NCBI GenBank assembly: GCA_022013635.1
Contig: JAKLPX010000117.1
Coordinates: 1-6,050, forward strand
Length of the DNA: 6,050 nt
Direction of reading: 5' to 3'
From: Candidatus Delongbacteria bacterium
GTDB taxonomy: Bacteria; UBA4055
Part shown: positions 1 to 4,899 of the stretch, piece after piece
Layout: the number at the start of each line of letters is the position of its first letter
How positions within the stretch are numbered: the first letter of the stretch is position 1
Program-made: the position numbers and the translations under genes
Notes under the pieces: generated by a model
The model's database searches: none
Seen by the model: only the letters and a program-made list of their open reading frames with translations
What the model was told of the DNA's origin: nothing

Positions 1-1
1 A

Positions 2-1600
2 ATTATCGGCATCGAAGATAGCAGGGTTGACAGGCTGATGAACGATATAGTCACTATGTCAAACAATCCCGACATACTCGACCCGCCGTATATTCTCGAC
101 CCTCAGAAACACGAAATTGACGGGAAGCATATTATCTATATAAATGTATCGGAATCATCTCAGGTTCACAAGTTCAAAGGCATTGTTTACGACAGAAGTT
201 CCGACGGTGACTTTAAAATAAAAGAACCGCAAAGAATAGCCGCGATAAGCAACAGAAAAAGCGGGTTTTATTCTGAAACCAGAGTCGTACAGCGCATCAG
301 CAAAAAAGATTTTGACAGATCAACATTTGAAAAAGTGCGTAACAGGTTGCGTTATCTGAAACGGGATCACCCATGGGCGGGGCTTTCCGATACTGATTTG
401 TTAATACGGTCCGGTCTGGCGAGAAAAGATGAAAATACCGATAGGATTGAATATTTTGCTGCCGCAGTTCTTCTTTTCGGAACAGAACTGGGAATTCAGA
501 GCATAATTCCTCAATTCAAAATTGATGCCGTTGTAAAGATCAACGATACGGACAGGTTCGACGACCGAAAAGATTTCAGAATCAATCTCATCGAAGCTTA
601 TTCCGAGATTATGACTTTTATTGAAAAATATCTTCCGGATCCTTTTTATTTTGAAGATGGGCAAAGGGTGAGCTTGAGAAATAAGATATTCAGGGAGGCA
701 GTCGTCAACCTGATAGTGCACAGAGAATATTTCAGTCCGTTTCCTGCAAGGATAGTGATAACAAAGCAGTGTGTGGAATTCACTAATCCATGCAATCCGA
801 GTCACATAGGCAAGATTGATACCGGAAATTATCTCACACATCAGAAGAATCCTTTAATTTCAAAGTTTTTTCTTCAGCTATCATGGGTGGAAGAAGTGGG
901 TACGGGGATATACAACATCACAAAATATATGCCGTACTATACAAAAGGCGCCAAAGCGGAATTTATTGAAGATGCGATTTTCAAGACAATTATACCCTTC
1001 AGGTTTGCAACAGACAGCGAGTATGAAAAAACGGAAATTGTGCATGAACCTGAAATATTTAACGAAGAATCTGCCAAAACAACCGAAGAAGTGCGCAGAG
1101 TAAGAGAATACATCTCGAAAAATTACGGCTGCAAGTCCAATAATATTTCTGAAGATATGGGAATACCTTTAAGGTCTGTCGGCCGTTATACCCAGATACT
1201 AAGGCTAAGCGGTGTGATCAAATTTGTCGGATCAAGAAGAAACGGCGGATATATGAGGACAGGATACATTGATCTTGGTAGAATAAATAGTGAAAGTGGC
1301 AGATTAAGTGGCAGATTAAATGAGGGTGTAAATGAGGGTGTAAAATCCGACAATCATGCACAAAATGACACCGCGAAAGAAATGTCACAAGAAATGTCAC
1401 AAGAAAAAAAAGCACTGATGATAGATATGATTCTAAAAAATAGCGAAATAACAGCAATAGAAATGTCACAAGAAATGAATGTCACAACAAGAACGATTTT
1501 CAGAATGATTGCGCAACTAAAAGAAGAAGGCCACATAGAAAGAGTTGGCGCTACTAAGAAAGGCCAATGGATAATAATTAACAACGAGAACAAGAAATGA
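2..1600 (+). CDS. AlbA_2 (Schlafen-like) / HATPase_c_4 putative regulator, 5' end outside window
   Basis: The frame is open from the first full codon at position 2 (IIGIEDSRVDRL before the Met at 38), and that stretch reads as the middle of an AlbA_2 domain, so the true start lies upstream and the ATG at 38 is internal. Numbering from that Met, the AlbA_2 remainder runs to about residue 85 (IIYINVSESSQVHKFKG, then VYDRSSDGD). A HATPase_c_4 (RecG C-terminal-like) ATPase domain follows, with N-box E220-x3-N224-x3-H228 and glycine motif G288-T-G290. A winged helix segment lies at about 348-405, a repeat linker at 420-455 (SGRL x2, NEGV x2, EMSQ x2) and a second winged helix at about 456-513. Such proteins are usually called putative transcriptional regulators or ATP-binding proteins; the AlbA_2 domain is related to Schlafen nucleic-acid-binding domains. 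The target is unknown. The stop overlaps the next start as ATGA, implying co-transcription and translational coupling with the epimerase. Confidence 0.92.
   Translation: MIGIEDSRVDRLMNDIVTMSNNPDILDPPYILDPQKHEIDGKHIIYINVSESSQVHKFKGIVYDRSSDGDFKIKEPQRIAAISNRKSGFYSETRVVQRISKKDFDRSTFEKVRNRLRYLKRDHPWAGLSDTDLLIRSGLARKDENTDRIEYFAAAVLLFGTELGIQSIIPQFKIDAVVKINDTDRFDDRKDFRINLIEAYSEIMTFIEKYLPDPFYFEDGQRVSLRNKIFREAVVNLIVHREYFSPFPARIVITKQCVEFTNPCNPSHIGKIDTGNYLTHQKNPLISKFFLQLSWVEEVGTGIYNITKYMPYYTKGAKAEFIEDAIFKTIIPFRFATDSEYEKTEIVHEPEIFNEESAKTTEEVRRVREYISKNYGCKSNNISEDMGIPLRSVGRYTQILRLSGVIKFVGSRRNGGYMRTGYIDLGRINSESGRLSGRLNEGVNEGVKSDNHAQNDTAKEMSQEMSQEKKALMIDMILKNSEITAIEMSQEMNVTTRTIFRMIAQLKEEGHIERVGATKKGQWIIINNENKK
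1295..1342 (+). repeat. Two in-frame 12-bp tandem repeats, (SGRL)x2 then (NEGV)x2
   Basis: AGTGGCAGATTA occurs at 1295-1306 and 1307-1318, followed directly by AATGAGGGTGTA at 1319-1330 and 1331-1342. Copies are identical at base level. The unit is four codons and in frame, so gain or loss of copies would lengthen or shorten the linker between the two winged helix segments without a frameshift. Perfect identity suggests recent duplication. Confidence 0.95.
1379..1402 (+). repeat. In-frame 12-bp tandem repeat (EMSQ)x2, echoed inside the second helix-turn-helix
   Basis: GAAATGTCACAA occurs at 1379-1390 and 1391-1402. The same 12 bases recur at 1460-1471, followed by GAAATG, so 18 bases of the linker match the part of the second winged helix that encodes EMSQEM. 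The linker repeat therefore looks like a copy of the adjacent DNA-binding coding sequence, or the reverse. A run of eight A (1404-1411) follows at once. Confidence 0.93.
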
Positions 1601-2730
1601 AAAGACTCAAAGTTATGACTGTTGTCGGTACAAGGCCGGAGATAATAAGGCTATCAGAAGTATTAAAAAAGCTTGATTCATCAAAAGCGATCGAGCATAT
1701 TCTTGTCCATACAGGCCAGAATTACGATTATGAACTGAATGAAGTATTTTTTAAGGATCTAGGCTTAAAAAAACCGGATCACTTTTTGAACGCTGCAAAA
1801 GGCAATGCCACAGAGACCATCGGCAATATCATAATTGAAATTGACAAAGTATTAGAAAAAGAAAAACCAGAAGCTTTCCTCGTCTTGGGAGACACCAATT
1901 CATGTCTGTGCGCAATTCCTGCAAAGAAAAGACACATTCCGATCTTTCACATGGAAGCAGGCAATAGATGTTTTGATCAGAGGGTTCCCGAAGAGACCAA
2001 TAGAAAAATTGTTGACCATATTTCAGATATAAATCTGACATATTCCGATATAGCAAGAGAATATCTGCTGAGGGAAGGGCTGCTGCCCGACCGAATAATA
2101 AAGACTGGCAGTCCGATGCAGGAAGTAATAAATGCGAACGAAGAAAAGATCCTGAGCTCAAAAATACTGAAAGAAACAGGCGTTAAAAAATTCAATTATT
2201 TCGTAGTCTCTGCCCATAGGGAAGAAAACATCAATTCGGATAAAAATTTTCATGGGCTTTTCGATGCTTTAAACAGGATCGCAGAGAAATTCAAACTTCC
2301 GATAATTATCTCAACTCATCCGAGAACGCGTATAAGGCTGGAGAAAGAAAAACTAAAGCTGAATCCTCTTATTCAGACCCTTAAACCTATGGGATTTTCC
2401 GATTATGTACATCTTCAGATAAATGCTAAAGCAGTATTGTCTGATTCCGGTACGATATCAGAAGAATCATCTATTTTAAATTTTCCCGCAATTAACATTA
2501 GAGATGCGCATGAAAGACCTGAAGCAATGGAAGAAGCTTCAGTTATAATGACAGGAATGAATGCGGAAAGGATACTTCAGGCATTAAAAATTCTGGAAAC
2601 ACAGGGAAGAGGTGAGGACGGTCATTTATTGCAGGTTTACGACTATTCAATGCCGAATGTTTCCGATAAAGTACTTAGAATTATCGTTTCATATACAGAT
2701 TATATTAAGAGGGTGGTCTGGAGCGAATAA
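1597..2730 (+). CDS. wecB: UDP-N-acetylglucosamine 2-epimerase, non-hydrolysing (FnlC/WbjD/Cap5G-like)
   Basis: Complete 377-residue cytoplasmic enzyme, the normal length for the family, with two Rossmann-like halves (GT-B fold). It interconverts C2 epimers of UDP-linked N-acetylamino sugars for surface polysaccharide synthesis. Motifs seen: GTRPEIIRLS at 11-20, HTGQNYDYE at 38-46, GDTNS with D99, HMEAGNR with E120, VPEETNR with E132/E133, SAHREEN with H207, and near the C-terminus SDSGTISEESS and RPEAMEE. D99, E120, E133 and H207 correspond to the acid and histidine residues considered catalytic in WecB. The NRCFDQRVPEE wording and the GTRPEIIRLS start recall, from memory, the FnlC/WbjD/Cap5G branch that makes UDP-N-acetyl-L-fucosamine rather than housekeeping WecB; its partners FnlA and FnlB are not in the window. 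There is no strong ribosome site upstream, and the ATG overlaps the preceding stop (ATGA), so translation is probably coupled. The C-terminus looks complete. Confidence 0.96.
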   Translation: MKRLKVMTVVGTRPEIIRLSEVLKKLDSSKAIEHILVHTGQNYDYELNEVFFKDLGLKKPDHFLNAAKGNATETIGNIIIEIDKVLEKEKPEAFLVLGDTNSCLCAIPAKKRHIPIFHMEAGNRCFDQRVPEETNRKIVDHISDINLTYSDIAREYLLREGLLPDRIIKTGSPMQEVINANEEKILSSKILKETGVKKFNYFVVSAHREENINSDKNFHGLFDALNRIAEKFKLPIIISTHPRTRIRLEKEKLKLNPLIQTLKPMGFSDYVHLQINAKAVLSDSGTISEESSILNFPAINIRDAHERPEAMEEASVIMTGMNAERILQALKILETQGRGEDGHLLQVYDYSMPNVSDKVLRIIVSYTDYIKRVVWSE

Positions 2731-2734
2731 AAAA

Positions 2735-2986
2735 ATGTTATTAGAAAATTTTATACCTGATTATTTAGGGCTGGCTTTAGGATTGAGCGTAGATGATAAA
2801 ATAGGCAACAATGATTCAGGCACTTATGAATTGTATCTGTCTCTTGATCTCGATCTAGAAAAGATAGCTGAACCTCTTAATAATAAAATCATAAGCTCAA
2901 TAGCTCATTATCTCAATTTTATTAAAGTTCCCGCTCCGACATTACGGTTTTACCCGTCATATAAAGGTTACTGGTTTTACATGTAA
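2735..2986 (+). CDS. Small 83-aa protein, probably a C-terminal remnant of a YfiM/DUF2279-like protein
   Basis: The ATG lies four bases after the epimerase stop, with GGAG at 2720-2723 about 11 bases upstream, so it could be translated as the last gene of the operon. There is no signal peptide or membrane helix. The pattern of an early DYLGLALGLSVDD, then YELYLSLDLDLEKI, then FIKVPAPTLRFYPSYKGYWFYM reads, from memory, like the last part of larger YfiM/DUF2279 envelope proteins, where an alternating strand is followed by a P-x-P-T motif and a short aromatic tail. If so, the N-terminal two thirds is missing and this is a 3' fragment joined just behind the epimerase gene. The alternative is a genuine small protein of unknown function. 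The family assignment is tentative; the open frame itself is clear. Confidence 0.55.
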   Translation: MLLENFIPDYLGLALGLSVDDKIGNNDSGTYELYLSLDLDLEKIAEPLNNKIISSIAHYLNFIKVPAPTLRFYPSYKGYWFYM

Positions 2987-3006
2987 ACGGCACTACGAAT
3001 GTTTTT

Positions 3007-3399
3007 TTATCTTCCGATCGAATAATACTCAACTTCCGCTTTTATCATATCTTTCAAGCTGTAAATATTTCTTCCGTCAAAAATCAAAGATGTACGCATG
3101 AGTTTTTTGTAGTCAGAAGGCAATAGAGCTTTTACCTGTTCCCATTCGGTAAAAATAAAGCAGACATCAGCGTCTTTATACGCCGATCTGTAATCGGTTG
3201 TATAATCAATTCTGCCTGCTGTATAATTTTTCTGCATCAGCTCTTCAAGACCTTCTTCATATATCGGAGAGATACCTTTTTTCATTCTTTTTATTTTTTC
3301 ATTATCAATATCAACGCAGACGACTTTATGCCCCATTTCAGCGAAACATACTCCGGCCACAAGTCCTACATATCCGGTTCCCGCTACAGCAATTTTCAT
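3007..3399 (-). pseudogene. ugd: UDP-glucose 6-dehydrogenase with large in-frame internal deletion
   Basis: The full enzyme (about 430-450 residues) oxidises UDP-glucose to UDP-glucuronate for polysaccharides. Only 130 residues remain. Residues 1-82 are the N-terminal NAD-binding start: GTGYVG at 7-12, acidic D30 at the end of the second strand, the SPIYEEGLEELM stretch, and DADVCFI at 76-82. The next residues, FTEWEQVKALLPSDYKKL, and the ending DGRNIY...EYYSIGR are the C-terminal UDP-binding domain. Roughly 300 residues are absent between them, including the catalytic cysteine segment (GGSCFPKD type) and the dimer helix, so dehydrogenase activity is not expected. Start and stop are intact, and GAGG (3407-3410) sits seven bases before the ATG, so a short product may still be made. 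The gene lies 68 bp downstream of the outer-membrane protein gene, probably in one transcript. It converges with the 83-aa frame across a 20-bp gap. Confidence 0.88.
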
Positions 3400-3467
3400 T
3401 TTTTAACCTCAGATTAATTTCTGAAAGAATATAAATTTTATATGGATGAATATCAAGAAAATTTCCA

Positions 3468-4643
3468 TCAAAAAAACAGGTTAAATCTTGCGTTCCCGCC
3501 GCCAAAAGTTCCTGTATTGATAAGCTGACCTGCAGATATGTAAAGACTCGAGTTAGGTGAAAAGCGATATTCAAGTCCGAGTTTAATAAGCTCTTTATCC
3601 CAGTAATAATAGTTTTTGTTCATCAAGTAATAATGATTATCATCGCTCTCTCCGATAGTGTATGACGCCATATACCCGCTTTGGATTGTTAATTTTTCGT
3701 CAATTTTATAATTGTAAAGCAGCCATGGTAAAAGCGCTGTGTAATTAATCGTGTAGCTTTTTGTTTTCCCTTTTATTACATCAAAATCATGTGCTGTATT
3801 CGCAATTCCCAACCCAAGATCGAGAATGTTTGCACTATTCAGGCTCCATATTCCGCCGAGTTTGTTTTCCCTCAATGTCGCTGAAAATTTATATTCTTTT
3901 TCGTCATAAAAATCATCCCAATAATTCTCAGAATAGATCTTAAGGTAATCAGTCAAGTCGTATTCGATTCTTGCATAAAGATTTCTAATGTGATTTTTAT
4001 TCTCTAACACATCAGTGTATGAAGAAACCGGCCATGTTCTGTCTATGCCGGTAGAATAATTGCCTGATATAAAGAAATAAAGTCTGTTGAAGGAAAATCT
4101 AATATCTGTAGTGAAAGTTAAGGGCATAGTATTATTTTTACCTTCACCCGGATCTTTCATATCAAATAGAATATCGTTGAAATTAACTCCAAAGTACGCA
4201 TAAACTGATTGGAATGAGAAAAGCACACCTGGTTTTATATCAATAGAAGCTTTTTCATAAGGTAATTCTGCTTCGCACATTATTTTAAAATATTCATTCA
4301 CTTTATAAACCAGTCCGGTCGAAATTGAATTTTCAATATAGGAAAGATGACGGGTTTCGTGATTTCGATATCTTAAACGGAATGAAAAATCCTCATCCAT
4401 TTCTTTGTTTATTACCACTTCCTCGCTGTTCATAAGACTATAAGTTGTAAGGCTGCCGTAACTCATTTGAATAAGACTGCCATCATAAAGTTTTCCTTCT
4501 CTAACTCTTTTCCATTCAACAGACTGATCATAATTTAGAAAAGGGTAGAGGAAGAACTCTTCATTAAAATACGGGACTGTAAAAGGGTATGAATATATCA
4601 GATTTGAAGATATTATTAAAAGCAGTAGAAAATATTTTAGCAC
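3468..4643 (-). CDS. Predicted outer-membrane beta-barrel protein, function unknown
   Basis: A 391-residue protein starting at GTG. Residues 1-18 form a signal peptide (Lys3, then a YFLLLLIISSNLIYS core, likely cleavage after Ser18). The rest is rich in alternating aromatic and polar residues, for example YFKIMCEAELPY, RLYFFISGNYS, YKFSATLREN, LTIQSGYMASYTIG and LGLEYRFSPNSSLYISAG, which fits amphipathic beta-strands. It ends in NARFNLFF, and a terminal Phe is the usual recognition signal for the BAM insertion machinery. No named family is recognised. The GTG start is chosen because it gives the signal peptide and has GAGG seven bases upstream; the next in-frame Met at about residue 60 would lose the signal. 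A plausible promoter lies at 4683-4711. The setting beside sugar-nucleotide genes permits, but does not show, a role in the cell envelope or polysaccharide export. Confidence 0.83.
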   Translation of the reverse strand: MLKYFLLLLIISSNLIYSYPFTVPYFNEEFFLYPFLNYDQSVEWKRVREGKLYDGSLIQMSYGSLTTYSLMNSEEVVINKEMDEDFSFRLRYRNHETRHLSYIENSISTGLVYKVNEYFKIMCEAELPYEKASIDIKPGVLFSFQSVYAYFGVNFNDILFDMKDPGEGKNNTMPLTFTTDIRFSFNRLYFFISGNYSTGIDRTWPVSSYTDVLENKNHIRNLYARIEYDLTDYLKIYSENYWDDFYDEKEYKFSATLRENKLGGIWSLNSANILDLGLGIANTAHDFDVIKGKTKSYTINYTALLPWLLYNYKIDEKLTIQSGYMASYTIGESDDNHYYLMNKNYYYWDKELIKLGLEYRFSPNSSLYISAGQLINTGTFGGGNARFNLFF

Positions 4644-4650
4644 TTCCGAT

Positions 4651-4654
4651 CCTC
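4651..4654 (-). promoter_or_regulatory. Ribosome binding site that fixes the GTG start of the outer-membrane protein gene
   Basis: On the minus strand GAGG is followed by seven bases (ATCGGAA) and then GTG at 4643-4641. Spacing and match to the anti-Shine-Dalgarno core are good, and this start is the one that yields a signal peptide. Confidence 0.7.
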
Positions 4655-4682
4655 GAATGTTTACTTAATGCAATTACGGCTA

Positions 4683-4711
4683 ATAATATCTAAAAGAATT
4701 TAAACAATCAA
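4683..4711 (-). promoter_or_regulatory. Candidate sigma-70 type promoter for the outer-membrane protein gene
   Basis: On the minus strand TTGATT (4711-4706) and TATTAT (4688-4683) are separated by exactly 17 bases; they match the TTGACA and TATAAT consensus at four and five of six positions. Transcription would begin near 4676, leaving a leader of roughly 33 bases before the GTG at 4643. It overlaps the left edge of the aminotransferase remnant. Sequence match only; such matches also arise by chance in AT-rich DNA. Confidence 0.5.
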
Positions 4712-4818
4712 GCAAAAAGATGTTTGATCAAGGTTTGTGTTTGCCTTCAGACACGAAAATGACCAATGCGCAGATTGACGAGATTATCGAAATAATGGCA
4801 GGGCTGTTAAAGATATAG
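4705..4818 (+). pseudogene. C-terminal scrap of a DegT/DnrJ/EryC1-family sugar aminotransferase
   Basis: Translating plus-strand codons from 4705 gives QSSKKMFDQGLCLPSDTK and then MTNAQIDEIIEIMAGLLKI before TAG at 4816-4818. The GLCLPS-x-T-x-MT block followed by a final amphipathic helix is the standard ending of PLP-dependent DegT/DnrJ/EryC1/StrS aminotransferases (WecE/PglE type), which aminate keto-sugar nucleotides. The complete enzyme has about 370-400 residues; here about 37 codons remain. The PLP lysine domain is gone, a stop (4684-4686) closes the frame upstream, and the ATG at 4720 has no ribosome site. It is a dead 3' fragment, on the strand opposite to its flanking genes, marking a past deletion or rearrangement of an amino-sugar gene. 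The candidate promoter of the outer-membrane protein gene overlaps its left edge. Confidence 0.78.
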
Positions 4819-4856
4819 TATTGCGGTAATAATAAATCCTTCATTTATCTTGTAAT

Positions 4857-4889
4857 TTATCCGACATTTACCCGACATTTATCCGACAT
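4857..4889 (-). repeat. Three tandem 11-bp repeats just past the stop of the second AlbA_2/HATPase gene
   Basis: On the minus strand the units are ATGTCGGATAA (4889-4879), ATGTCGGGTAA (4878-4868) and ATGTCGGATAA (4867-4857), contiguous with one mismatch. A fourth, near-complete unit (ATGTCGGATA, 4920-4911) lies inside the gene, where it encodes MSDI just before the stop. Since 11 is not a multiple of three, a change in copy number within the reading frame shifts the frame. Confidence 0.93.
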
Positions 4890-4899
4890 TTTCTCTGAT

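Noticed and set aside
1218..1593. Minus-strand frames rich in Leu, Phe, Cys and His opposite the repeat linker
   Set aside because: Their composition is the antisense of the 12-bp repeats and Lys/Glu-rich codons; they are shadows of the plus-strand gene.
2976..3008. 12-bp palindrome TTTACATGTAAA followed by a T-run, as a terminator after the 83-aa frame
   Set aside because: The palindrome has no loop, is AT-rich, and lies about 14 bases before the T7 run; no stable stem directly precedes the T's.
3338..3574. Minus-strand reading frame across the gap between the outer-membrane protein and dehydrogenase remnant
   Set aside because: It overlaps both better-supported genes in another frame and shows no recognisable protein features.
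2996..4662. Shared 9-base words CGAATGTTT (2996, 4654) and CTTCCGATC (3011, 4643) flanking the minus-strand gene pair, as insertion ends
   Set aside because: Short direct words in swapped order, partly inside coding sequence; no terminal inverted repeats and no transposase. Chance is adequate.
4832..4848. Inverted repeat ATAAAT-CCTTC-ATTTAT as a terminator for the second AlbA_2 gene
   Set aside because: Six all-AT base pairs and no following T-run on the minus strand; too weak to call.
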